Made by a program: the position numbers and the translations under genes. From Bdellovibrionales bacterium (GTDB lineage: Bacteria; Bdellovibrionota; Bdellovibrionia; Bdellovibrionales; Bdellovibrionaceae), in assembly GCA_018266295.1 (NCBI GenBank), contig JAFEAQ010000013.1, positions 1 through 46,055 on the forward strand: a stretch of 46,055 bases of DNA, in the 5' to 3' direction. Under the pieces are notes generated by a model. The model saw only the letters and a program-made list of their open reading frames with translations. It did no database searches and had not been told where the DNA came from. Below, piece after piece: positions 24,648-33,597 of the stretch (position 1 is the stretch's first letter; each line of letters starts with the position of its first letter).

Positions 24648-27584
24648 ATGAGAAGTAAACGACAGGCGCTACTTGCGCGTGCAACTAAACAACGGGGGAG
24701 TGCGATTTTGTACGCGCTCCTCGTTACATTGTTTATGACGTTCGCATTTTACGGCGTTTCCACATTGGTCATGGATCAAAACCGTGAAACCAAATCGAAC
24801 GAACACGTCATGAAGGCGCATCTGGCCCTCCATTCCATGATTGACTATACATTGTTGGGTTTGAAAAAACGCTGGTGCTTCACTGATGCCTGGCTGCCCG
24901 AGAATACGTCAGCTTGTACTTTGGCCCATCCAGCAAGTGTGGAACGCGTGATTATGGGTAATGACTCGGCCCGGGTTATTCTAAATATGATCGCAAGCAA
25001 ACAGCTCACAGTAGCTTATGCGACTCCGCTTCAACTAGAGAGTTTTGAGAAAACCATTTCTCTCGCGAATTTTTCCGATGCCCATCCGATCTATTCGATG
25101 ATGGTCGGCCTTAAGAAGATGAGTGAAGTCAGCTCAATCCGAGTGGGTGTATATCGAGATCATAGAGCAAGCCTTCCACAGAATGGACGCGAGGTTTATC
25201 TTAAGATCGTCACGGCGCTTTTAAATAAGGCTGGCAATGTCATTGTTGTCGGAAGCAGCCGTCTTCAAGCGACCTCTTACGTGGGTGTGTACCCGCGAGA
25301 ACTTTCTGGCTTTGCGCTCATTTTACCTCGGGATCTTCATTTAGATAAGAAGTCTAGTGTAGGTCTCGGAACTGGCGACAATTTTTTCCAGATGTATGAC
25401 AGTCGTGCTACAGCTTTGAAATATCCAGGCATTTCCTTCGACAGTCCGGTTTTTGTAAATCGTGATATTATTTTGCCTAATCGTGGGCCTCTAGATGGAG
25501 ACACACAGTATACTCCCGTGAGCTTCAATGATCGTGTTGTGCTCGGAGCTGGCCGGGTTAAATTTCCGAGTGACACTCTCTACTCAACTCGAACACAAGG
25601 TGCTGATGGTGATCAGCTTTGGGTGCAGGCGCGAGAGTTTGGTGGTTTTGTAAAGGGCATTGATGTTGATGGCGTGAGCGATGCCGGGCTTGAGGCACTG
25701 GCGGGTCTTACGACGGGTGCAGGCAGTCCCGATTTAAATCTTGTGAATAAGTGTATCGAGCGTAATAAGCGTCTAGCCGATCTTACGACCACGAAAGACA
25801 GCGTCCTACAGGGGGTTCGTGTAGATCCGCAAGTTCTTAGTGGGCAGTTTAAATATAACCTTTTTTTGACGGGTGATAATCGCTTTAATAAGCAGAGAAT
25901 AGACTATTACACGAACGTCAATGACTATAGTAAGGTCAATGGAAATCCCTACACTTCGGATACTGGAAAAGTTGCTGTGACCGTAAAAGTTCATGTGGGA
26001 AACCTCGTTGTGGAAGCACCAATTGGCGATAATGGTGGGTACCTTGAATTTAGCCCTAAAGTAGATATGCAGGTCTATATTAACAAATTAAAAAGTGACT
26101 TGCAGAATGCTCAAAAGAAACTTGATGATGCAGGGGCCGCTCAAAAGTCGGCTGAAAATGCTCTTAATGGTCCTCCGAGTCCTGGGTTGTATGCACAATT
26201 AAAAGCTGCACAAGATAATCTGGCGGCGGAGAAAGCTAAACCAACTCCAACCCCGACACCTTCGACAAGTCCAACACCTTCTCCGACGGTTTCGCCTTCA
26301 CCGACAGAAACGGTTTCTCCATCGCCTTCAGCGACGGTGTCGCCGTCGCCGTCGGCAACAATTTCTCCATCACCATCTCCAACTGCAACGGTTTCTCCTT
26401 CTCCTACGGCGGACCCTACGGAGTACTACGATCAGACAAAAGTAGATGCTTTGACCGCGACGATTAACTCATTAAAAGCCAAGATCAGTACGCAAGAGAC
26501 AACTCTTGCGAAGGCGAAAGCTGACGTCGATGCATACACTAAAAATGTTGCTTCTATGCAAAGTGACTTAAATGATGCAAATAGTTTGAAAGACAAGCAG
26601 CCGGTAATTCGTATTGATTTGGATCGAGCTCGGCAAAATCCGTCATATCGACAGCTGACTATGAGTTTTACTTACGAGAAAGCTCTTCGTGATAGCGCCG
26701 GTAATCTTATGCATGTTTGGATGGAGATTCAGGCCTACGATGTGAGTTATTACAGAGGCTGGTCGATGACTCCTTGGCGTCAGAGCAACATGCAGGGGAT
26801 AATTGATTTTGCTTGGACTGGAACGAATTTTGGTGTCGTTCAATATTTGATGGATAAAAACTGGAATTCGAGGGGGTTCCAGGGTGAAGGGGGCTCAGAC
26901 GAAGACTTAGATGCACTTTGCTCGTCGTCTGCCGCGGATTTCAGTACAGCCTTTGATGGGGCGGATTGGAATGTCTCTTTCCTTGATAGTGCACGTCTTT
27001 CTTGGGATTTCACAGGATCGCAGAATGAGATTTTCATTCTAAATGACATGAATGCCTCAAAGGTAAAAGGAACTTCGGTTTTCCTGGTGAAATCCATCGC
27101 AAAAGAATGCCGAATTCAGGCGACGGCAGATTTTGTAGCAGGATTCTATACTTGCGATAATCTAATCATCGAGAAGAGAACTACTCCTTTAAGAATTATT
27201 GGTACGATAATCGCACTCAAAATGACAATTGATCCAAGCGTGTATGAGTATGGTTTACGGTGGAGCTCTATCTTTAGTCCGATGTCAGTCTATGATTTGA
27301 GAGAAGCTGGTATCTTAAGGACCTCTTATACAGATGTGCGCTGTCAAGATGTCGACTTCCCGTTGTGGCACCCTTATCCGTCGCAAGTGGATTTAGCTAA
27401 CTCATATAGCTGTAATGCAATATCTTTGCGCTCGAAGGCGGATCCGTTTACGTGGACCGCAGTAGATCCCGATTGTGGATTTTTGAAGACAAACGCATCG
27501 GCGGACCCGATTAAATCGACCGTCTGTAAAAACCGCTTATTGAATTTTAATGTCATTGAAATTTCAAGGGATGCCGGAATATGA
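24648..27584 (+). CDS. giant PilX/GspK-like minor pilin with coiled-coil and Pro-rich insert
   Basis: A 978-aa protein whose N-terminus ([20 protein letters not shown]) has the class III signal layout of PilX/GspK proteins: basic head, Gly before the hydrophobic helix, and no Glu at +5. PilX proteins are normally about 150-200 aa, so this is about five times longer. Residues 472-531 and about 595-650 are heptad-like helices that flank a Thr/Pro/Ser-rich segment (about 532-592), together resembling a coiled-coil hairpin with a flexible tip. The flanking regions look beta-rich and contain cysteines near the C-terminus. It is first in an operon with PilV- and PilW-like genes (4-bp overlaps) and an EF-hand protein. 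It is probably a pilus-tip or pseudopilus-tip component; function is inferred from context. Confidence 0.78.
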   Translation: MRSKRQALLARATKQRGSAILYALLVTLFMTFAFYGVSTLVMDQNRETKSNEHVMKAHLALHSMIDYTLLGLKKRWCFTDAWLPENTSACTLAHPASVERVIMGNDSARVILNMIASKQLTVAYATPLQLESFEKTISLANFSDAHPIYSMMVGLKKMSEVSSIRVGVYRDHRASLPQNGREVYLKIVTALLNKAGNVIVVGSSRLQATSYVGVYPRELSGFALILPRDLHLDKKSSVGLGTGDNFFQMYDSRATALKYPGISFDSPVFVNRDIILPNRGPLDGDTQYTPVSFNDRVVLGAGRVKFPSDTLYSTRTQGADGDQLWVQAREFGGFVKGIDVDGVSDAGLEALAGLTTGAGSPDLNLVNKCIERNKRLADLTTTKDSVLQGVRVDPQVLSGQFKYNLFLTGDNRFNKQRIDYYTNVNDYSKVNGNPYTSDTGKVAVTVKVHVGNLVVEAPIGDNGGYLEFSPKVDMQVYINKLKSDLQNAQKKLDDAGAAQKSAENALNGPPSPGLYAQLKAAQDNLAAEKAKPTPTPTPSTSPTPSPTVSPSPTETVSPSPSATVSPSPSATISPSPSPTATVSPSPTADPTEYYDQTKVDALTATINSLKAKISTQETTLAKAKADVDAYTKNVASMQSDLNDANSLKDKQPVIRIDLDRARQNPSYRQLTMSFTYEKALRDSAGNLMHVWMEIQAYDVSYYRGWSMTPWRQSNMQGIIDFAWTGTNFGVVQYLMDKNWNSRGFQGEGGSDEDLDALCSSSAADFSTAFDGADWNVSFLDSARLSWDFTGSQNEIFILNDMNASKVKGTSVFLVKSIAKECRIQATADFVAGFYTCDNLIIEKRTTPLRIIGTIIALKMTIDPSVYEYGLRWSSIFSPMSVYDLREAGILRTSYTDVRCQDVDFPLWHPYPSQVDLANSYSCNAISLRSKADPFTWTAVDPDCGFLKTNASADPIKSTVCKNRLLNFNVIEISRDAGI
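26241..26416 (+). repeat. degenerate Pro/Ser/Thr repeat tract inside the PilX-like gene
   Basis: Imperfect short repeats encode alternating Thr-Pro, then Ser-Pro-Ser and Val-Ser-Pro-Ser units (residues about 532-590). Codons differ between copies, so the tract is old and under protein-level selection, unlike the identical repeats at 45910-46055. It probably forms a flexible linker or tip. Confidence 0.75.
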
Positions 27585-28000
27585 AGTTGAACCAAAAAGG
27601 TTTTACCATTTTAGAGGTTCTTGTGGCCTTGGCGATGATCGTGACGGTCGGATCCCTTTTTTCATTGGGATTCTTAAACTACCAAGCGATTCACTTGAAA
27701 GCTGTGAATTCGAGTATTGTGATGAAGCAGATTAATAATTTGGTCGAGAGTATTCGCCCGAATCTTCAGGCTTATCAGATTAATTTTGATTCAAATACCC
27801 AGCTGAGTGCGGATAATTTGCCAATGGCGTGGAATAAAGACTACATCGGCAGGGTAGAGGACTGTCCGGATTGTCCAGGTCGCCTGGGCTATACGATTCA
27901 ACCGACGACTCAGTCTGGACTTTTTTTGGTGAACGTTATGGTGACTCATAAAGAGTGGAAAGAATCTGAGTATTATCAAACGTACGTGAGTATAAAATGA
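27581..28000 (+). CDS. PilV-like minor pilin (prepilin)
   Basis: A 139-aa type IV pilin-like protein. It has a short leader MKLNQKG, the prepilin peptidase site between Gly7 and Phe8, Glu at +5 (FTILE) and a hydrophobic helix to about residue 32. The body has a CPDC motif that might form a disulfide. PilV/GspI-type minor pilins prime pilus assembly and sit in the tip complex. The ATG overlaps the stop of the PilX-like gene, and its own stop overlaps the PilW-like start, each by 4 bp, so a fixed stoichiometry by coupled translation is likely. Confidence 0.88.
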   Translation: MKLNQKGFTILEVLVALAMIVTVGSLFSLGFLNYQAIHLKAVNSSIVMKQINNLVESIRPNLQAYQINFDSNTQLSADNLPMAWNKDYIGRVEDCPDCPGRLGYTIQPTTQSGLFLVNVMVTHKEWKESEYYQTYVSIK

Positions 28001-28965
28001 TGAATAATAGAGGCTTTTCATTAGTAGAAACACTCATTGCGATTGGTTTGCTGGGGATCGTGACCGGCGCCACGGCGATGATTATTGCCGAATCAAGTAA
28101 GAGTTTGAAAGGCCTTGAAAAGCAAATTTCCGACGCGACCGAGTCTGAAATCGCAGAACGTGTTTTGATGCGTGATTTGAAAGGATCAGAACCTTCTTTT
28201 AATAATGTGATTATGATAGATGACGCCGGGAAGAATTTTTTCGATTACGTTTCGGATGCTATAGATAAAACCACGATTACGAATTCTGCTCGAGAATATA
28301 CAATGGATATCTCAAAAAAGTCGACCTTTACGATGGCGACGATTGATGAGTCTCCTGGTGGAGCTATTTTCTATGAACCGGTGATGGCTTATAGTGTTGG
28401 CGAAGAACCGCTGCAATTTGATCAAGCAGCTCAGCTCACTTTTGTTTCTTTAAATAAGGATAATTATCTTGCTTTGCAAAATCCAGCATATTGGAGCACC
28501 GGAAGAATTTTAATGCTAGATACTCCAACGGCAGTTCGAAACTTAAAAAACGGGGTTCCTGACTATGCAAGTACGCCGCGCTCACCTTCATTTGTTGGAG
28601 TTGTCCAGGGTGGAACTTCGCCGTTAAAATCATTGGTATCCATGTTGCCAGGACTCTTTAATACAACTCATCCGCTCTATCCGGCGAAAGATATTAATTC
28701 TGAAGATGTTTTTTTGCGGTCGGTCCCTCCGGCAGGTGGAGGAGCCGCCATTGTCCGTCTTCGTCCTTTAAGGCTGATTCAATATAGGCTGGAGGCCGGT
28801 AAGGTCGCCGGTACCAATACGCTTATTCGTAGAATGTGGGATGGGCAGAATAATAATTGGGCCAGTGACCAGACTTTGGCGACTAATATTACGACGGCTG
28901 TTTTTTCAAGAAAAGCTACGAATGACCCCATTGTGTATTTCCAGCTCAACAGGCCGGAGAAATAG
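27997..28965 (+). CDS. PilW-like minor pilin (prepilin)
   Basis: A 322-aa type IV pilin-like protein. The leader MMNNRG is followed by the peptidase site before Phe7, Glu at +5 (FSLVE) and a hydrophobic helix to about residue 30. The long C-terminal domain is beta-rich, typical of PilW/GspJ minor pilins although at the upper end of their size. Third gene of the operon, 12 bp before the EF-hand gene. With the PilX- and PilV-like proteins it would form the initiating tip complex of a pilus or type II-like pseudopilus. Confidence 0.86.
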   Translation: MMNNRGFSLVETLIAIGLLGIVTGATAMIIAESSKSLKGLEKQISDATESEIAERVLMRDLKGSEPSFNNVIMIDDAGKNFFDYVSDAIDKTTITNSAREYTMDISKKSTFTMATIDESPGGAIFYEPVMAYSVGEEPLQFDQAAQLTFVSLNKDNYLALQNPAYWSTGRILMLDTPTAVRNLKNGVPDYASTPRSPSFVGVVQGGTSPLKSLVSMLPGLFNTTHPLYPAKDINSEDVFLRSVPPAGGGAAIVRLRPLRLIQYRLEAGKVAGTNTLIRRMWDGQNNNWASDQTLATNITTAVFSRKATNDPIVYFQLNRPEK

Positions 28966-28977
28966 GAGAGAAGCATC

Positions 28978-30414
28978 ATGAAATACGTCGGTACGTTTCT
29001 TATTCTCTTATTTGGTACTAATGTGTGGGCTCAAAGCTCCAATAAGGGAGCTAAGGCTGCAGCTGCTCCGCTTTCGGTGAATACGGGCGCTACCGCCAGT
29101 AGCACATTTAATTCTGTTGTTCTTGCTGGACAAGTATCTCGCGGTGGTAATGGGAATGTTACATTTGTAGTAAAAAATAGCTGTTTTGGTACGAATCTTC
29201 GTCAAGTTCCAAATCCTCTCTCTCCGATTTCAACAGTCACTTTGGTCGTCGGTATCCGCAATTCTGATGGAACGACAAGTACTTATTGGTTGAAATATCC
29301 GGCTGGCGCCGTGACGGCGACGGGAATGGGGCAAGTGATGCCTTTGGATAAGGCGATGGTTTCCGACAGCAGTAAGGTGCGCGGAACGGCGATTGCTAAT
29401 GTTGTGCGTTTCAAAACTCCGCTTGCAACAACCGCGACCGTGGATGCCAATGGAAATATGAGCTTTGTGCGAAACGGTGAACTTGTAAGTTTAAAGTTTG
29501 AGCAAGATTTCATACAGGTGCAGGCTGTTGAGCAGCCGGCTTTTCCAATTTATGGACCCATATCCAATTTGTTATGTTCAGGCTGTACCAGTCAAGCGGG
29601 AGCCCAAGGATATCTTAAGAGAGCCTTGCCGTTCAAAGATATGACGGAAGCAAATAAGTTTTTTAACGACAATCCATTAGTTGTTGCTAACGTCAGTGAC
29701 GATGTAACTTACAATAAGAACTACCAAATTTGGTACAACTGGTTTCAGGAAAAACTACAGGTCGTACGCAGAGGTCCCGGCGATGATCGCGGTCCCTACA
29801 TGGGGCTACCGGGGGACTTGGCGGCCCACGTGCTTGTGAATGAATCGCGTGATGGTAAGACGATTGAGATCAACGCTGCCTTCCCGGGCCAAGAAGGGTA
29901 TTGCGGGGGGTATCACTCGCCGTTGATGGTGTTCTTTGATGACAAGCGGCCGAAGTTTACCGGCGAGTCGATGTTCCCACTTCACTTAGGGAAGACGACA
30001 TGGCCTGAGAAAAATGCGCCTGGATACTTCATAGCGCTTGATAAACTGGGTGACGGTGTCATCACGAAAAAAGATGAACTTTTCGGCAATAGTGATGAAT
30101 TTAAAAATGGTTTTGAAGCTCTCCGCGTTCTTGATACGAATCACGACGGCGTGATCGATGAGAAGGACAAAGACTTTAAGAAACTGCTTTTGTGGCAGGA
30201 TAAGAATGGCGATGGCTTTTCACAGCGTGATGAGCTTTCGCCGCTTTATAAGCGCATTAAATCCATTTCTTTGGATTATGACGACAAGACAGTGACGAGC
30301 TTCGGGAATCGCGCCGAAGTCAAAGGCCGTGCGAAGTTTATCTTTATTGAAAAAGGTCAGGAAAAAACCGGAGAAGTCCTCGACGTGTGGTTCACTCCGG
30401 CCGGTAGCCGCTAA
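28978..30414 (+). CDS. secreted protein with three EF-hand-like calcium loops
   Basis: A 478-aa protein with a signal peptide (residues 1-18, ending VWAQ). The N-terminal part is Ala/Ser/Gly-rich and beta-type; a CSGC pair lies near residue 199. The C-terminal third has three EF-hand-like loops: DKLGDGVITKKD (from about 355), DTNHDGVIDEKD (from about 386) and DKNGDGFSQRDE (from about 408), each with acidic residues at loop positions 1, 5 and 12 and Gly at 6. Calcium binding is therefore likely. It closes the minor-pilin operon, the place PilY1 takes in other bacteria; PilY1 is a calcium-regulated tip adhesin. The two are not recognisably homologous, so equivalence is inference. GGAG precedes the ATG. 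Confidence 0.78.
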   Translation: MKYVGTFLILLFGTNVWAQSSNKGAKAAAAPLSVNTGATASSTFNSVVLAGQVSRGGNGNVTFVVKNSCFGTNLRQVPNPLSPISTVTLVVGIRNSDGTTSTYWLKYPAGAVTATGMGQVMPLDKAMVSDSSKVRGTAIANVVRFKTPLATTATVDANGNMSFVRNGELVSLKFEQDFIQVQAVEQPAFPIYGPISNLLCSGCTSQAGAQGYLKRALPFKDMTEANKFFNDNPLVVANVSDDVTYNKNYQIWYNWFQEKLQVVRRGPGDDRGPYMGLPGDLAAHVLVNESRDGKTIEINAAFPGQEGYCGGYHSPLMVFFDDKRPKFTGESMFPLHLGKTTWPEKNAPGYFIALDKLGDGVITKKDELFGNSDEFKNGFEALRVLDTNHDGVIDEKDKDFKKLLLWQDKNGDGFSQRDELSPLYKRIKSISLDYDDKTVTSFGNRAEVKGRAKFIFIEKGQEKTGEVLDVWFTPAGSR

Positions 30415-31545
30415 TTACTTACAAAGAGCTTTTTTCGCAGGGGTGAAGTTATAAATCATCACTGAGCCCTTCGCGAAGAGTTTGGTTTTTAACTCATCCA
30501 AATAAGGTGGAGGCGAGCCCATCACGCGCTGGCCTCTGGTGTCCGTGTCGATCGTTCCAGCCACACCTAGGCAGCCCGCTGTTGGCGAGAACGGGTCCCA
30601 GCCATGTAGCAAGACGCCGCGATCCGTGATGTCTCTGTTGCCGGATTCTAGTCCCACAAGTGTAATTCCGTCGTTGATATTGCCTGCACGAGGGGGGCGG
30701 TAGGATTTTGTCATAATGGCGCCGTTCGGAGTTTTCTGGGAACCAGCCCCCGCGCCAAAACCACCCGCACCTCGAGAAACCCAAATCGGATTTTTCTCAA
30801 TAATATTTGCCGGTGTGCCGTCGGGTTTTAAGAACCACATCTTACCCATCAAGCCGCCATCAGAAAAGTCATTGAAGACGATAATGTCTTCGTCGATTTT
30901 ACTCTTATTTTCGCGATAAGCGTCGAGGGCCTGCTGTATCCCACAGTTGCCGGCCATCCCTGGAGGAGCTGCCATACCCGCTTCCGGGCCGCAAGCAGGT
31001 TTGGCATTCCCTGAAGAGACGGAGTTACCTTTTGCGATGGTGTCGTTCATGGCATTTACAACCGCTTTGTTACCGGTTTCTTTTTGATCGCTCGATTTGA
31101 ACCAGTTAAACGGATTCAGCATACTAAAGAACTTTCCGATGAGATCGAAAATGCCGGTGCCGAATGTTGAAGTGTCACTTTGGAGTGTGCAAGTGTTCGT
31201 GCTTGAAGTTAAACAGCTCGGAGAGCTTGCTTGCAAATCAGATTTTTGGACGACAAGACTGTTGCTGGCGGCACGACTGACAAGATCCTCGGTGTCTGAG
31301 GCGCTGAGAGTGGAGTTGGAAATTGATTTCACATTGAGAAGTCCACTCGCATTTGTTTTTTCGTAGCTGCCGGCAGTGGATCCCGGGACAAAGTATGTCT
31401 GCGAAGAGTCGACGTTATCCCAAGTGATTGTGGTTCCCTTCGAGAGGGCCCCCAGAGGTAAGACAGTTTTTACTGCCGTCAGATCTTCATTAGAGTAAGC
31501 CGTTGACACTGCTAAGAAAAATAAGAGCGCTGGAAAAAGTCTCAT
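30415..31545 (-). CDS. L,D-transpeptidase catalytic-domain protein (YkuD_2 type)
   Basis: A 376-aa secreted protein: signal peptide (1-18), a Ser/Thr-rich N-terminal region with a possible disulfide (Cys111/Cys119), a linker rich in Gly/Pro/Met, then a murein L,D-transpeptidase domain (about 205-370). The catalytic pair is His314 (LLHGWD) and Cys325 in SPTAGCLGV. The family makes 3-3 crosslinks or attaches proteins to peptidoglycan; in Bdellovibrio, L,D-transpeptidases also act on the prey wall (known for other members). The stop codon directly abuts that of the convergent EF-hand gene, with no terminator between them. Confidence 0.85.
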   Translation of the reverse strand: MRLFPALLFFLAVSTAYSNEDLTAVKTVLPLGALSKGTTITWDNVDSSQTYFVPGSTAGSYEKTNASGLLNVKSISNSTLSASDTEDLVSRAASNSLVVQKSDLQASSPSCLTSSTNTCTLQSDTSTFGTGIFDLIGKFFSMLNPFNWFKSSDQKETGNKAVVNAMNDTIAKGNSVSSGNAKPACGPEAGMAAPPGMAGNCGIQQALDAYRENKSKIDEDIIVFNDFSDGGLMGKMWFLKPDGTPANIIEKNPIWVSRGAGGFGAGAGSQKTPNGAIMTKSYRPPRAGNINDGITLVGLESGNRDITDRGVLLHGWDPFSPTAGCLGVAGTIDTDTRGQRVMGSPPPYLDELKTKLFAKGSVMIYNFTPAKKALCK

Positions 31546-31586
31546 ATTCTTAATTTAGGGGAAATAAATAAGAAATTTAAGACCAG

Positions 31587-31614
31587 TTTATACTGACCAC
31601 AGGACTTTTAGCAA
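31587..31614 (-). promoter_or_regulatory. promoter of the L,D-transpeptidase gene
   Basis: On the minus strand TTGCTA (31609-31614), a 16-bp spacer and TATAAA (31587-31592) form a good sigma-70-type promoter about 40 bp before the ATG at 31545. Confidence 0.6.
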
Positions 31615-31651
31615 GGAAGGGTCTCTGATTGTTCCCGTTTATTCGCAGGAA

Positions 31652-32125
31652 CTATCGTGTAAGTAGCTGAGAGAGGGTCTCAGAGTCATCGAAAGGGCGT
31701 CCCGCGAGGTCCTCGAGAGATTTACGAACCAGCAGGTTATCCATCACGTAAGCCTTGGTGCCGAAGAAGAAACCACCAATCGAGGAACGTCCCGGGAGCC
31801 AAGAAGTCGGAAAGCAGCCGAGGTTCTCTGAAGCATCGGCGATGAACTGCCCGGCTGTTATGTGGCTAAGATCTCGATAGACAATCTGATTTGCCTTGCC
31901 GGTGGTGTTTGTCACAAAGAGGTTTTCGATTTCGCTCATTTGCTCATCGCTGAGTTGTGCGCAGTAAGTGCGACTGCCCTCTAAGGCGCGTTCGGTGTTG
32001 ATGGTCTCAAGGCGGTCATTCACTTTTTGCACGTAGTGCGCGATGAATTCCGCCGTCGACATTGTTGTCGCTGCATTTGCTTGTAACCCAAAAATTAAGA
32101 AAAACCCCACTAAGAACGTCTTCAT
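31652..32125 (-). CDS. small secreted protein of unknown function
   Basis: A 157-aa protein with a signal peptide (MKTFLVGFFLIFGLQANA, 1-18). The mature part is mostly helical at first and has two cysteines (Cys55 and Cys103), which may pair. No family is recognised. A strong GGGGAGAGG site precedes the ATG. A sigma-54-like sequence with one deviation in the -12 element lies just upstream. It is transcribed away from the L,D-transpeptidase gene in the same direction but with its own start region. Confidence 0.65.
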   Translation of the reverse strand: MKTFLVGFFLIFGLQANAATTMSTAEFIAHYVQKVNDRLETINTERALEGSRTYCAQLSDEQMSEIENLFVTNTTGKANQIVYRDLSHITAGQFIADASENLGCFPTSWLPGRSSIGGFFFGTKAYVMDNLLVRKSLEDLAGRPFDDSETLSQLLTR

Positions 32126-32151
32126 GACCTCTCCCCAGTAGCCAGAATAAC

Positions 32152-32168
32152 TACAAAGTTCGCGCCAG
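32152..32168 (-). promoter_or_regulatory. possible sigma-54 promoter (weak -12)
   Basis: On the minus strand CTGGCGCGAACTTTGTA matches the sigma-54 pattern with correct spacing between the -24 GG and -12 position, but the invariant GC is GT. The leader would be about 16 nt and would contain the ribosome site. Weaker than the two sites at 41781 and 43204. Confidence 0.25.
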
Positions 32169-32186
32169 AGGTCATAGCGAATATAG

Positions 32187-32207
32187 ACGAGCTTAGAAAA
32201 AGCTCGT
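32187..32207 (-). terminator. hairpin after the 32236 gene
   Basis: ACGAGCTT (32187-32194) and AAGCTCGT (32200-32207) form an 8-bp stem 30-50 bp downstream of the stop at 32236. There is no good T-tract. Confidence 0.45.
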
Positions 32208-32235
32208 GAGAAAAATTACAAAAAGGTGTCGAAAA

Positions 32236-33432
32236 TTAGAACAACGGGCTCATTTTATAAACGCCCGAACCCCACTCTTGATTGCCCACGGCTGAGTTCA
32301 TGATGGTGTAGAACACGATCTCATTACGCTCGTTGATACGAACATTTCCGCCAAAACCCGGGAAGGTCGGGTTTGCAAGAATGCGCCCCATGCCCATGTC
32401 TGTTGGGATTTGATCGCCTTCACCAATCACGCGGCGAATCTCGTGGCCATCGGCTAAATAGATTCCACGGAGGCCTTTTGAGTTTTTCGCGCGAAAGATG
32501 GCAATGCCTTGGCTATTGACTTGAGGAGCAAATAGTTCGATCTCTGAAACGCCATCCTGACCTTCAGTTGCGTAGCGAGTTTGAACTCCCTGATCGTCAA
32601 TCACCAAAGTTTTCGAGCCGTCTTTAAGAATTCCGACAAAAGCGACAAGGCCATTTTCTGAAAGAGAAACCGAGTTGGCAAATCCTGCAAAAGGAGATTG
32701 TGGATCACTTTTTTGATCGCGAGCCACTATGCGATGAGTGCCGTCCGCATTGAGTAAAAGAATTTGATCCGGGAAAGTATTGTCCCAATCCATTTTGCCA
32801 CCGAGGCGAATTTTGCTGGCCATCTGCTGGCGGTTATTGACCATCGGGCCAAAAAGGTAAGAGGCCTTGAAGCCCAAAGTATCATCGCCTTCAGAGAATA
32901 TCATATTCAGAGATTTGTCGAAGCTATAAAAACTGTGATCCTGCCCCATGTGGGTGCCTCGGAAAAAGATTTCGCCACTTTTAAGAACTTGCAAATAACT
33001 ATGAGCAATCAAATCTGTACCCTGGTTCGGAAGGACATTGGCGACCGAATCCGATTTCATATCGTAGACAAAGATCCCGTCGCTGGAAGCTTCTTCAAAA
33101 ACCGATACGGCAATCAGACCGCTGTCGTTCATCGCAGGTTCCGTCATGACTTTACCTTCAGGCGCACGAAATACAACTTTACCATTGATCCACAAAGCCT
33201 GGGTGTTTTCACCCTCGACCGCCATCAGCTTAAAGCTGACATCGCCATTGTTATTAATGTTCGGAGAAGTGCTATTGAGAAAAGACATTGGCGGCAAGTT
33301 GTAGGAATCAGGACCATTTGCCCGCGCCATGAGTTCCGGGGCTTTGTAGTCAGGAATCACCGCAAAGGATGTGGATGAAATCGCGAAAGAGATTGCAAAA
33401 GAGGAAAATCCGAGCAGAAGAGATTTTGTCAT
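32236..33432 (-). CDS. secreted beta-propeller-like repeat protein
   Basis: A 398-aa protein with a signal peptide (1-23, ending SFA). The mature part has repeated units with the pattern N-x-x-G-x-(V/I)-(A/S)-F followed by strands and DG or NG turns (for example NINNNGDVSFK, AMNDSGLIAVS, SLSENGLVAFVG, QVNSQGIAIFRA and INERNEIVFYT), about one every 50-60 residues. This indicates a seven- or eight-bladed propeller-like fold as seen in choice-of-anchor and Bdellovibrio/Myxococcus exported proteins. No catalytic motif or cysteines. A binding role is likely, but the ligand is unknown. Divergent from oleate hydratase. Confidence 0.7.
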   Translation of the reverse strand: MTKSLLLGFSSFAISFAISSTSFAVIPDYKAPELMARANGPDSYNLPPMSFLNSTSPNINNNGDVSFKLMAVEGENTQALWINGKVVFRAPEGKVMTEPAMNDSGLIAVSVFEEASSDGIFVYDMKSDSVANVLPNQGTDLIAHSYLQVLKSGEIFFRGTHMGQDHSFYSFDKSLNMIFSEGDDTLGFKASYLFGPMVNNRQQMASKIRLGGKMDWDNTFPDQILLLNADGTHRIVARDQKSDPQSPFAGFANSVSLSENGLVAFVGILKDGSKTLVIDDQGVQTRYATEGQDGVSEIELFAPQVNSQGIAIFRAKNSKGLRGIYLADGHEIRRVIGEGDQIPTDMGMGRILANPTFPGFGGNVRINERNEIVFYTIMNSAVGNQEWGSGVYKMSPLF

Positions 33433-33597
33433 TCGTTGGTTCCTTTGTATGTAATGCTACAATGGCGCACTGATTTTTAAATTTCAACATCTCTTGCTTT
33501 TATTCTCAATGTGTTTTCGTTTTCGATGAGCTTTTCTTCACTTTACTCTGATCCTTACGGGACCTTAGGATTTTTAGACAGTCCAGAGGGGGTCGTC

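Noticed and set aside
26241-26416. CRISPR-like array in the PilX-like gene
   Set aside because: The repeats are short, imperfect, in frame and without spacers. They encode a Pro/Ser/Thr linker.
33511-33597. Longer N-terminus for oleate hydratase
   Set aside because: It is possible because it contains PEGV as in some homologs, but no ribosome site precedes the upstream starts, while 33598 has a strong one.
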